Below, in pieces: positions 41,220 to 51,272 of a DNA stretch of 64,000 nt (its first letter is position 1; every line of letters starts with the position of its first letter). Under the pieces are notes generated by a model that worked only from the letters and a program-made list of their open reading frames with translations, did not search any database and was not told the origin of the DNA. Origin of the DNA: Acuticoccus sediminis (GTDB lineage Bacteria; Pseudomonadota; Alphaproteobacteria; Rhizobiales; Amorphaceae). The position numbers and the translations under genes were made by a program. Where the stretch lies: assembly GCF_003258595.1 (NCBI RefSeq), contig NZ_QHHQ01000006.1, positions 310,001-374,000 on the forward strand, given 5' to 3'.

Positions 41220-41321
41220 TAATGAGCAAATCCGCGAGCGGCTTGAGCGGTGGCCACCGGCGTTTCGCGTTGAAATACGTCGCAACAGGCGTGCCAAGCC
41301 GCAAACATTGGAGGAATTCTA

Positions 41322-41334
41322 GGCAACGGTTGTC
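41322..41334. promoter_or_regulatory. Operator-like site 2 in the TRAP/MOSC gap
   Basis: GGCAACGGTTGTC is the same dyad as site 1, read on the other strand. It is preceded by TTCTA; the 12-mer TTCTAGGCAACG (41317-41328) recurs at 41371-41382, giving a further half-site 9 bp before the MOSC start. The spacing suggests a shared repressor of both divergent operons. Confidence 0.6.
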
Positions 41335-41391
41335 TCGCATTGACGCTGGACAACTGGCCCACGTGTTGCTTTCTAGGCAACGAAGGCAACG

Positions 41392-41871
41392 ATGGAGAAA
41401 TGGCCGATGTTCAGCGGCGAAGTCTTGCACCTGCACGTGTGTCCGCGCGCGTTCCTGCCGATGCAGTCGCGGCAGGAGATCACCCTCGTCGCCGGCAAGG
41501 GCATCGAGGGCGACCGCTACATGCTGGAGACCGGCTTCTACTCCGACAAGCCGGAGATCGGCCGCCAGATCACCCTCTTCGAGATCGAGACGCTGGCGGC
41601 GCTGAAGCGCGATTTCGACATCGAACTCGCCCCCGAGGAGCACCGCCGCAACGTCACCGTGAAGGACGTGCCGCTGAACCACCTCGTAAACCGCCAGTTC
41701 CGCCTTGGCTCGTGCCTCCTGGAGGCGACGCGGCTCTCCTTCCCCTGCAAGCACCTCGACGAGATCACCGGCAAGGACGCGTTCGACAGCCTCGTCCATC
41801 GCTCCGGGCTCAACTGCATGATCCTCGAGGGCGGCACCGTTCGCGTGGGCGATACCGTCACCCCGGTCTGA
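41392..41871 (+). CDS. MOSC-domain protein
   Basis: This is a 159-aa MOSC domain, related to the molybdenum-cofactor sulfurase C-terminal domain, mARC and YiiM. It has LVAGKGIEGDRYM early, FEIETLAALKRDF, EEHRRNVTV, and the Cys-containing FPCKHLDEITGKD, then GLNCMIL near the C-terminus, a place where mARC/YiiM proteins have a Mo-binding Cys. The ATG 41392 has GAAGG 9 nt upstream. Its stop overlaps the reductase start by 1 nt, so the pair forms a two-gene operon. It may reduce N-oxygenated compounds using electrons from the reductase. Confidence 0.85.
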   Translation: MEKWPMFSGEVLHLHVCPRAFLPMQSRQEITLVAGKGIEGDRYMLETGFYSDKPEIGRQITLFEIETLAALKRDFDIELAPEEHRRNVTVKDVPLNHLVNRQFRLGSCLLEATRLSFPCKHLDEITGKDAFDSLVHRSGLNCMILEGGTVRVGDTVTPV

Positions 41872-42821
41872 TGGCGCGTCACATCGAGACGGTGGTGCGG
41901 CGCATCGAGGCGCTGACACCCACCGTGCGCCTCATCGAGCTCGCCGACCCGGACGACTGGCCGCTGCCGCCGTTCCGGGCCGGCGCGCACGTCGACCTGC
42001 ATCTGCCCAACGGGCTGACGCGCTCCTACTCGCTGTGCGGCGATCCGCAGGCGGCCACCCGCTGGCGCCTCGCCGTGCTGCGCGAGGTGGAGAGCCGGGG
42101 CGGGTCCGCCCACCTCCACGACGCGCTCGCCGTCGGCGACACGGTCGCCTGCTCGCTGCCGCGCAACAACTTTCCGCTGGCGGCGGACGGGCGGCGCCAC
42201 GTCTTCCTCGCCGCCGGGATCGGCGTCACGCCCTTCCTGGCGATGGTCGCCGACCTGGAGCGGTCGGGGGCGCACTTTCACCTCCATCTCTGGGCGCGCG
42301 CCGCTGACATGGCGCCGTTCGCGGCCGACGTCGCGCGGCTCGCGGGCGAGGGACGCGCCAGCCTTCATCTCCCGGGGCCGGAGCGGCTCAGCATCGCCGC
42401 CGCCGTCGCCGCCGAGGCGGCCGACGAGGGGGCCCACCTCTACGCGTGCGGCCCGGCCCGCTTCCTGGACGACTACGACGCGGCGACCGCCGCGCTCGAC
42501 CCGGCCCGGGTTCACCGCGAGTACTTCGTCCCGCCGCCGGTGGAGATCGAGCCGGACGCGGGTCCCTTCGAGGTCGAGCTTGCACGCTCCGGCATGGTGC
42601 TCACGGTCGAGCCCGGCCAGACCGTCCTCGCCGCCGTCCGCGCCGCCGGCGTCGCGGTGGACGCGTCCTGCGAGGGTGGCATCTGCGGCGCCTGCCGCAC
42701 CCGCGTGCTGTCCGGCGAGCCGCGCCATGCGGACCGGGTCCTGAAGCCGTCCGAGCGGGCGGAGGCGATGATGATCTGTGTCGGCGGCTCAAGGTCGCCC
42801 CGCCTCACGCTGGACCTGTGA
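41871..42821 (+). CDS. PDR-type ferredoxin-NAD(P)H reductase
   Basis: This is a phthalate-dioxygenase-reductase-type enzyme, 316 aa. It has the flavin-binding RSYSLCGDP near residue 47 and the NAD(P) motif AAGIGVTPFLAM near residue 113. YACGPARFLDDY follows. The C-terminal plant-type 2Fe-2S ferredoxin domain has Cys ligands in SCEGGICGACRTRV plus MMICV near residue 305. Electrons go from NAD(P)H through FMN to the iron-sulfur cluster. The 1-nt overlap with the MOSC gene suggests that it reduces this Mo protein. An oxygenase partner is not encoded nearby. Confidence 0.9.
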   Translation: MARHIETVVRRIEALTPTVRLIELADPDDWPLPPFRAGAHVDLHLPNGLTRSYSLCGDPQAATRWRLAVLREVESRGGSAHLHDALAVGDTVACSLPRNNFPLAADGRRHVFLAAGIGVTPFLAMVADLERSGAHFHLHLWARAADMAPFAADVARLAGEGRASLHLPGPERLSIAAAVAAEAADEGAHLYACGPARFLDDYDAATAALDPARVHREYFVPPPVEIEPDAGPFEVELARSGMVLTVEPGQTVLAAVRAAGVAVDASCEGGICGACRTRVLSGEPRHADRVLKPSERAEAMMICVGGSRSPRLTLDL

Positions 42822-43079
42822 GCCGCGGGCCGCTAGCCCTTCGCCGATGCGGCGGTGCCGGGAACCGCGAGGCCCGCCCGCCGCATGCCGCGCCCGGCGT
42901 GCCGGACGGCCCGTTCGAGCGCTCCGTGTTCCCTCGTGTCCACCGGATCGCTCCCCGTCGCGCCGGGATATCCTCCCCGGTCACGTGCTCCGAGCGGCGT
43001 CCGGCCGGCCCGGGGCACGGTCCCGCATCACGCCGAACCGCATTTTTCGCCGAAACCGCCGCCGCACCAGCCTGATCCG

Positions 43080-43673
43080 ATGTCCGACGCCGCCGCCAAC
43101 ACCCCTCCCGCCACCGCCTCCACCGCGCCCAGCGCCGCGGGTCTCGGCCGCGCCATACGCGCGGCGCGCATCGAGCGGGGGATGTCCCTCTCCCAGCTCG
43201 CCCTCGCCGCCGCCGTGGACAAGGGCTATCTCTCGCGCGTGGAGCGGGGGCTGAAGGTGCCGTCCGTCGCCGTCGTCCTGCGGATCTCGAGCGCGCTCGA
43301 CATGTCCGCCGCCCAGCTCTTCGGCGCGGCCGAGAACGAGGAGGCGGTGTTTCTGACCCGCGCCGGCAACCGTGCCGGGCTTACCGTCGAGGATCAGGAG
43401 TACCACATCGAAGTCCTCACCCGCGCCGCCTCGTCGACCGGCCTCGAGGTGTTCCTGATGTTCCCGCCGCTGGAATTCCCCGAGGACCACAAGGTGGAGC
43501 ACCGGGGCGACGAACTGCTCTACGTGGTGCGCGGTCCGGTGGAGGTGCGCTTTCCCGACCGCGTCGTCGAACTCGCCACCGGCGACTCGGCCCAGTTCAG
43601 GGGGGACCTGCCGCACCAGGTCCGGCGTCTCTCGGAAGATGGCTGCATTTTGGTGGTGGTCTCGGGCTCCTGA
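43080..43673 (+). CDS. XRE-family regulator with cupin domain
   Basis: This is a 197-aa protein. A helix-turn-helix of the Cro/C1 type (RGMSLSQLALAAAVDKGYLSRVERG, residues 37-60) is followed by a C-terminal cupin domain (HRGDELLYVVRGPVEVRFPD, ATGDSAQFRGDLPHQV). The combination is common for regulators of amino-acid or polyamine use. ATG 43080 was taken as start; a low-complexity Pro/Ala stretch of about 20 residues precedes the HTH. The region upstream is non-coding (258 bp after the reductase). Its own targets are unknown; the operators in the TRAP/MOSC gap are candidates. Confidence 0.85.
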   Translation: MSDAAANTPPATASTAPSAAGLGRAIRAARIERGMSLSQLALAAAVDKGYLSRVERGLKVPSVAVVLRISSALDMSAAQLFGAAENEEAVFLTRAGNRAGLTVEDQEYHIEVLTRAASSTGLEVFLMFPPLEFPEDHKVEHRGDELLYVVRGPVEVRFPDRVVELATGDSAQFRGDLPHQVRRLSEDGCILVVVSGS

Positions 43674-43883
43674 TCGAGCGATTGTTCTAAATCACCCGGA
43701 ATGCGAAGCATTCTTGCCGAGGCGGCGTTCATCATTCTGAAAATGCCGTCCTCGAATGGGCATAGACTTTCCATAATTCAGGCCGAACTTCCGCACATTC
43801 ATCAGTAAATTTCACTCCCCGCTGTCCGTCGTTCGACGGGTCAACGTGCGCACGCGTGCGCCTTGTGCAGGTCGGGGAAGCAA

Positions 43884-44984
43884 ATGGTTCAGCCTCTCGT
43901 TTCCATCGTATTGCCTGTTTTCAACGCGCACCCCTACATCGACGCGGCGCTGCGGAGCCTTCGGAACCAGACCCATCGCGAGCTCGAGATCATCGCCATC
44001 GACGACGGCTCGACGGACGGATCGCCGGCGATCCTGCGCCGGCACGCGGCGGAGGATCCGCGGATCGTCCTCGTGTCGCGCGAGAACAGGGGCCTCGTCG
44101 CCACGCTGAACGAGGGCCTCGGGCGCGCCACCGGCCGCTACGTGGCGCGCATGGATGCAGACGACATTGCCTATCCGCACCGGATCGAGCGCCAGCTCGC
44201 CGCCTTCGCGGCGCGGCCCGGGCTCGGCATCTGCGGCTCGGGGTTCGACACGATCCGCCGCGACCGGCTCCGGCAGCGCCACCTCGACCCGATGTTCCGG
44301 CGCTGCGACCTCGGCATCCTGTCGCTGTTTTTCACCGTCTTCATCCATCCGACGGTGATGTTCGACCGCGCCGTGGCCGGCTCCGCGCTCGCCTACGATC
44401 CGGCCTACCCGCACGCGGAGGACTTCGACCTCTTTCGCCGGCTGACCGGGCAGGTCCCCGCCCTGATGATCGAGGAGAGCCTCATCGCCTACCGCCTCCA
44501 CGAGGGGAGCGTGTCGCAGCGGCACAAGACGGAGATGCGGCGGACCCACGTGCGCATCGTCACCGAGACGCTGGCGGCGGACGGCTTCGACGCCGACTTC
44601 GCCGCCTTCGCGGCGGCGGCGAGCGAGGTCGAACCGGGGTCGGTCGCGCCGATCGCGGACTTTCTGGAGGCGATCGGCCGGCAGGCCGCGCTGCGCCCGC
44701 CGGAGACGTCGGCCTCCTACGCGGCCGGGCTGCGGACGTTCTTCTACTTCCTGTTCGGCACGATGTGCGACCACGACAACCCGCGCATCGTCCCCGCCTT
44801 CCTCGACCGGACGGCGGGCTGGTCGCTGATCCGCCGCCGGGAGCGGGCGATCTATGGTGGGCTCAGCCGCTATCCGGCGCTCGTCTCGGCCTCGCGCGCG
44901 GCGTCGGACATGATGGACTGGTGCATCGACGCGGCGCGGGCGCGGCCGGTCCGGACCCCGGCCGGCGGGGTGGCGCTCACATGA
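43884..44984 (+). CDS. Glycosyltransferase family 2
   Basis: This is a GT-A-fold glycosyltransferase of 366 aa. It has the N-terminal VSIVLPVFNAHPYIDAALRS, IIAIDDGSTDGS (nucleotide-binding Asp) and the DXD-like motif MDADDIAYPHR near residue 92. AYDPAYPHAEDFDLFRRL then carries the E-D acid pair of the catalytic base. The C-terminal 150 residues have no clear family. The start ATG 43884 has a GGGGAAG site 5 nt upstream. Its stop overlaps the next glycosyltransferase start by 4 nt, so both are coupled. It acts at the cytosolic face of the membrane and likely builds surface glycan. Confidence 0.88.
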   Translation: MVQPLVSIVLPVFNAHPYIDAALRSLRNQTHRELEIIAIDDGSTDGSPAILRRHAAEDPRIVLVSRENRGLVATLNEGLGRATGRYVARMDADDIAYPHRIERQLAAFAARPGLGICGSGFDTIRRDRLRQRHLDPMFRRCDLGILSLFFTVFIHPTVMFDRAVAGSALAYDPAYPHAEDFDLFRRLTGQVPALMIEESLIAYRLHEGSVSQRHKTEMRRTHVRIVTETLAADGFDADFAAFAAAASEVEPGSVAPIADFLEAIGRQAALRPPETSASYAAGLRTFFYFLFGTMCDHDNPRIVPAFLDRTAGWSLIRRRERAIYGGLSRYPALVSASRAASDMMDWCIDAARARPVRTPAGGVALT

Positions 44985-46090
44985 CGGGCGGCATGCGCTC
45001 CCTGATGCCGCAGTCCCCCTACGGGCCGGTCCGGCACCGGCGCATCAGCGTCATCATCTGTACCCGCAACCGCGCCGACGCGCTGGCGCAGGCGTTCGCG
45101 GCGCTGCGCGCGGCGGCGGACCAGCGACGGGAGCGGGACATCGAGGTGGTGGTGGTCGACAACGGGTCCATCGACGAGACGCCGGCGGTGATCGCCCGTT
45201 TCGCCGACGCGGCGCCGTTCCGCGTCGTCACCGTCACCGAGCCGCGGCAGGGCCTCGCCCGGGCGCGCAACGCCGCGCTCCAGCTGGCGTCGGGGGACCT
45301 CCTGGTCTTCGTCGACGACGACTGCGAACTCCATCCCGACTTCTTCCGAAGGCTGCGCCGCCACTATGCGAACGACCGCGAGCCGGTCGTGCGCGGCGGC
45401 CGGGTCGAGCTCGCCGACGAGCGGGACATGCCGGTCACGCTGAAGCTGTCCGGCAAGGTCGAGCGGCTCGACCGCAAGACGCCGCCGGGCGGCTTCATCC
45501 ACGGCTGCAACATGACGATCCCGCGCGAGGTCGTCCACGACATCGGCGCCTTCGACGAGCGCTTTGGCGCCGGCGCCCGCTTCCGCTCGGCGGAGGATAC
45601 CGACTACCTCGTGCGCAGCTTCCTGCACGGCGTCCCGGTCGAGTACGTGCCGGACGTGGTGGTGCGCCACCGCCACGGACGGCGCACCCGGGAGGCGGCG
45701 ATCGAGGCGGTCGTGGCGTACGCCTTCGGCAACGGGGCGCTCTACACCAAGCATCTGCGCCGCGCCCCGTTCCTGATGAACCACGTGCGCTGGACGCTCT
45801 TCGGCTCGGTGCGCGAGGTCGGCGGCGGAGCGCCGTTCGACCGCGCCCTCCGCATCCCGAACCGGCGGATCGCGGTCGCCAACGTGCGGGGGATCGCAGC
45901 GTTCGTGCGCGCGTCGATGGCGGGCGGCGACCTCGACAGCGGGCCGCGGGTGCTCGGTGGTCCGTGGCGGCGCCGGCTGAAGCGGGCGTGGGCCAGCGGG
46001 ACCGCCTCCGTGAACGAGAGCCGGGCGGCCGGCGAGGCGTCGCTGCGCCGCCGCGCCTGGCGCGAGCTGGTCGGCCCCCGCGAGGCGTGA
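44981..46090 (+). CDS. Glycosyltransferase family 2 (second gene of pair)
   Basis: This is a GT2 enzyme of 369 aa. It has VIICTRNRADALAQAF, VVVVDNGSIDETP, QGLARARNAAL and the DXD motif FVDDDCELHPDFF near residue 110. The acceptor acids lie in RFRSAEDTDYLVRSFLHG. ATG 44981 overlaps the preceding stop (TGA at 44982-44984). The C-terminal region after residue 250 is Arg-rich and amphipathic, possibly a membrane-association segment. It converges with an ABC exporter gene and is probably part of the same glycan pathway. Confidence 0.88.
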   Translation: MTGGMRSLMPQSPYGPVRHRRISVIICTRNRADALAQAFAALRAAADQRRERDIEVVVVDNGSIDETPAVIARFADAAPFRVVTVTEPRQGLARARNAALQLASGDLLVFVDDDCELHPDFFRRLRRHYANDREPVVRGGRVELADERDMPVTLKLSGKVERLDRKTPPGGFIHGCNMTIPREVVHDIGAFDERFGAGARFRSAEDTDYLVRSFLHGVPVEYVPDVVVRHRHGRRTREAAIEAVVAYAFGNGALYTKHLRRAPFLMNHVRWTLFGSVREVGGGAPFDRALRIPNRRIAVANVRGIAAFVRASMAGGDLDSGPRVLGGPWRRRLKRAWASGTASVNESRAAGEASLRRRAWRELVGPREA

Positions 46091-46146
46091 GGCACGGAAC
46101 CCCGGTCCGGCCGCCGACCGATCGGCCCGTGTCAGACCGACCCGCG

Positions 46147-47946
46147 TCAGTCGCAGGCCTCGTCGGCGCCGAGGTCGTAGAGCGCCTCCATGTCGAGCGT
46201 CGCGACCCGTTCGAGCGGCAGTTCGTCCACCACGCGCCCGTCGCGCAGCAGGATCACGTCGTCGCAGGACGACAGCGTCTTGCGGTGATGGCTGATGACG
46301 ACGGTGGTCTTGCGCCCGCTGCGGGCCCGGAGCGTGTCGAGGATCGCCGCCTCGGACAGCCCGTCGATGGCGTTGGTCGCCTCGTCGAGGATGAGGAGGT
46401 CCGGGTCGAGGAGCAGCGCGCGGGCGAGGGCGATGCGTTGCCGCTGGCCGGCGGACAGGTTGACGCCGCGGTAGCCGATCAGCGTGTCGTAGCCCTCCGG
46501 CGTCGCCTCGATGAACTCGGCCGCCTCCGACAGGTGGGCCGCCGCCATCGCCTCCGCGCGGGTCGCCCCCGGCTTTCCGTAGGTGATGTTGTCGGCGATC
46601 GTGCCGTCGATGAGCTCGAGTTCCTGGCTGGCGACGGCGATGCGGCTGCGCCACGCGGCGGGGTCGATGGTCGACAGCGGCTTGTCGTCGACGAGGATCG
46701 TGCCCCGGTCGGGCTCGATGAGGCGGCACAGGAGGCTGATGATCGTCGTCTTCCCGGCGCCCGACCGCCCGACGAGCGCCGTCGACCGCCCCGCCTTGAG
46801 GTCGAAGCTGACCCCGCGCAGGACCGGCACGAGGCCGTCGCCGCCGGTCTCGCCGCCGTACCCGAAGCGCACGTCGCGGAAGGCGATGCGCTCGGTGATC
46901 GGGCCGACGTCCTGCGTGCCGCCCGGCGCTTCGGGCTTTCCGGCGGGGTCGAGCAGCCACTGCACCGCTTCGATGGAGCCGGACCAGCCGCGCAGCTGCC
47001 CCCACGCTCCCTGCAGGCCGCGGACATAGGGCTGCAGGCGGTAGAGGAGGACGACGAACGTCGCGATCACCGGAAAGCTGACGTTCGCCAGCCACGCGCT
47101 GACCACCAGCGTCAGGAAGAGACCGGCGAACATCACCTCGGTCAGCACCGGGAGCACCGACAGGCGCCGGTGCAGCACGAACGCGGCGTGGCGCAGGTCG
47201 TCCGACGTCCGCGCGAAGGCGTCCCGCTCGCGCTCCTCCTGACGGAAGATGCGGATGAGCTGGCCGCTGTGCACCACGTGCAGCATCCGTGCGGCCATCG
47301 TGTTGTTGCGCGCCGTGAGGGCGCGGCTCGGCGCCTTCACCCGGGCGGTCACGAGGGCGTGGATCGCCTGGATCGCCACGAGCCCGAGGGCGACCGACAG
47401 CGTCATCTGCCAGGACAGCAGCAGCAGGAAGATGGTCAGGACGAGGGCGCAGGAGGCGCTGACGATCATCGACAGTGTCGTCTGGATCGCGTCGGACACG
47501 CGCCAGGATTCATTAGAAATGATATTGAGGAGCCGCCCCGGATCCTGCTTCTGAAGGAATGGAAAGCCCACTCTGAGGAGGCGCTCGGCCAGCTGGATCC
47601 GGATCGCGTGGCTCGCCTTGCCGTAGACGTAGCCGCTGATCACCCCGTTCGCGAAGCCGACCGCGTTCTTCATCAGGATGAGCGCGAAGATGACGGCGCT
47701 GATCGCGACGAGGCGTGTCCCGGGATCGAGACCCGCGCCGATGCCACTGAAGAGCGCCGACAGACCGGAGGCACCCTCGGCGCCGTCGGGTCCGACGATA
47801 ATCGACAGCAACGGGATCACGAGGCCTATGCCCAGACCTTCCAGTGTCGCGCTGACGAAGCCGAGCACGATGATGAGCGCGACGAGGGGGCCGTTCCGCC
47901 GCACGGTGTCGCGCAGCGTCACCCAGCTCGCATGGGACGTGATCAC
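46147..47946 (-). CDS. ABC transporter, exporter type (fused membrane and ATPase domains)
   Basis: This is a type-I ABC exporter half-transporter of 599 aa that acts as a homodimer. Six membrane segments span residues 20-310. The ATPase domain has Walker A GRSGAGKTT near residue 390, Q-loop ASQELELIDG, a signature motif LSAGQRQR (Gly replaced by Ala in LSGGQ) and Walker B LLILDEATNAID, then the switch His in VISHH. It follows the glycosyltransferase pair and precedes, divergently, an acyltransferase, so it probably flips a lipid-linked glycan or exports a modified glycan. The start is ATG 47946. Confidence 0.9.
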   Translation of the reverse strand: MITSHASWVTLRDTVRRNGPLVALIIVLGFVSATLEGLGIGLVIPLLSIIVGPDGAEGASGLSALFSGIGAGLDPGTRLVAISAVIFALILMKNAVGFANGVISGYVYGKASHAIRIQLAERLLRVGFPFLQKQDPGRLLNIISNESWRVSDAIQTTLSMIVSASCALVLTIFLLLLSWQMTLSVALGLVAIQAIHALVTARVKAPSRALTARNNTMAARMLHVVHSGQLIRIFRQEERERDAFARTSDDLRHAAFVLHRRLSVLPVLTEVMFAGLFLTLVVSAWLANVSFPVIATFVVLLYRLQPYVRGLQGAWGQLRGWSGSIEAVQWLLDPAGKPEAPGGTQDVGPITERIAFRDVRFGYGGETGGDGLVPVLRGVSFDLKAGRSTALVGRSGAGKTTIISLLCRLIEPDRGTILVDDKPLSTIDPAAWRSRIAVASQELELIDGTIADNITYGKPGATRAEAMAAAHLSEAAEFIEATPEGYDTLIGYRGVNLSAGQRQRIALARALLLDPDLLILDEATNAIDGLSEAAILDTLRARSGRKTTVVISHHRKTLSSCDDVILLRDGRVVDELPLERVATLDMEALYDLGADEACD

Positions 47947-47984
47947 GCCTGTGCCCCCGCAATGCGGCAGCGGGGTGGCCGGGC

Positions 47985-49109
47985 ATGACTGACGCGTCCG
48001 GGCGCAGCCTGCCGTACTATCCGAAGCTCGATGGGTTGCGGGCGGTCGCCGCGTGCCTGGTTCTGGTCGAGCATTTCACCTACAACGAGATGGTCCGCGG
48101 GTTCGCGCCCGGGCTGATCGGCGTGAAGTCGTTCTTCGTTCTGTCCGGCTTCCTCATCACCTCGATCCTTCTGAAGGAGCGCGGGACGGCTCCTGCCGGG
48201 GTGCTGGCGACGCGGTTCTACCTGCGGCGGGCGCTGCGGCTGGCGCCCGCCTACTACGCGGCGATCCTCCTCACCGCGCTCCTGGCGCTCGCCGCGATGC
48301 GCCAGGAATGGCCGTGGCATGCGTTCTACCTGAGCAACGTGCAGATCGCGCTTCAGGAGCGCTGGACCGGGGCAGGGCACTTCTGGACCTTGGCGACGGA
48401 AGAGCAGTTCTACCTCTTCTGGTTCCCTCTGGTGGCGCTCGCGCCGCGGCGGTGGCTGCTGCCGGTGATCGCCGGCTGCGTGATCCTGGCCCCGATCTAT
48501 CGGGCGATCATGGCGATAGAGGGGACGACCTTCGCCATCGTCCTCCTGCCCGGCAACATCGACAGCCTCGCGGCCGGCGCGCTCCTGGCGGTGTCGATGA
48601 GCGGGCGGGCGGCGGGGCTCGCGTTCATGGAGAGGGTGGCGGGCAGCCGCGCCCTCCTGTGGGGATCGCTCGTCGCCGTCGTCATGACGACGGGGAGCTT
48701 CGGGGACGTCGTCGGCTGGACCGGCGGGTCCGGGGTGTTGCGCTGGGTCTTCCTGCCGGTGCTGGTCAACGTCACGGCCCTCTGCGCGGTGCGGTCCGCA
48801 ATCGCGGCGGACGGGCGGTTCGACATCCTGGCGCACCCGGCGCTGGTCCATGTCGGACGCATCTCCTACGGGCTCTATGTCTGGCACTATTTCGTGCCCC
48901 AGTTCTGCTACACCTACATTCCCGGCTTCCAGGCGCTCGACGTCGGCGCCTGGGCGATCCTGCGCACCGTCATCTGGCTCGGCCTGACGGTCCTGATCGC
49001 GGAGGTCTCCTGGCGCGTGATCGAGCGGCCGTTCCTGGCGCTCAAGCGCCGCACGCCGCGCGCCGGCCGGCCCGTCCCGGCGCGCGTCGAGGCCGCCGTG
49101 CCGCGATGA
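47985..49109 (+). CDS. Membrane acyltransferase (OafA/acyltransferase-3 family)
   Basis: This is a 374-aa integral membrane protein with about 10 segments. The N-terminal motif LDGLRAVAACLVLVEHF carries the catalytic-type His near residue 30. SFFVLSGFLITSILLKER and RFYLRRALRLAPAYYAA follow, as in O-acetyltransferases of polysaccharides and of Nod factors. The C-terminus is basic and Pro-rich. ATG 47985 starts 38 bp from the divergent ABC exporter, leaving room for a shared compact promoter. The role is likely acetylation or succinylation of the glycan assembled by the neighbouring enzymes. Confidence 0.9.
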   Translation: MTDASGRSLPYYPKLDGLRAVAACLVLVEHFTYNEMVRGFAPGLIGVKSFFVLSGFLITSILLKERGTAPAGVLATRFYLRRALRLAPAYYAAILLTALLALAAMRQEWPWHAFYLSNVQIALQERWTGAGHFWTLATEEQFYLFWFPLVALAPRRWLLPVIAGCVILAPIYRAIMAIEGTTFAIVLLPGNIDSLAAGALLAVSMSGRAAGLAFMERVAGSRALLWGSLVAVVMTTGSFGDVVGWTGGSGVLRWVFLPVLVNVTALCAVRSAIAADGRFDILAHPALVHVGRISYGLYVWHYFVPQFCYTYIPGFQALDVGAWAILRTVIWLGLTVLIAEVSWRVIERPFLALKRRTPRAGRPVPARVEAAVPR

Positions 49110-49160
49110 AGCGGGCGGGGCGCCCCGTCCCCGTCACGCCCCGATCGAGGCGACGGCGGG

Positions 49161-49232
49161 TCAGGTCAGGACGATGATCAGCACGATGATGAGGGCGGCG
49201 GCGGTGATCATGGAAATGTGAGGCAGGCGCAT
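49161..49232 (-). CDS. Putative 23-residue single-pass membrane microprotein
   Basis: This tiny open frame starts ATG at 49232 and ends TGA at 49161. It encodes MRLPHISMITAAALI followed by a hydrophobic stretch, VLIIVLT. A GGAG ribosome site lies 7 nt upstream of the start. The length and composition fit a single transmembrane helix with little outside the membrane. No family is recognised. It sits alone between the acyltransferase and typA. The case rests on the ribosome site, the hydrophobicity and the clean length, so the call is moderate. Confidence 0.4.
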   Translation of the reverse strand: MRLPHISMITAAALIIVLIIVLT

Positions 49233-49400
49233 TTCGGTCTCCGTTTACGGGAGGATGAACCCGGACGGTGCGGCAACGTTCCCGTGCAAGGAGGGCGACG
49301 CCTCGCGCTACGGCAGTACTGTCATGCTCGATTGGGGCTAGCCATAAGCGCTCGGTCATGGCAGTCAGCCCCTTCACGCTCCCAGACACTGGCCGGCTTC

Positions 49401-51251
<1,851 letters not shown>

Positions 51252-51272
51252 GGGCACCGAACGGGGGGCGGA

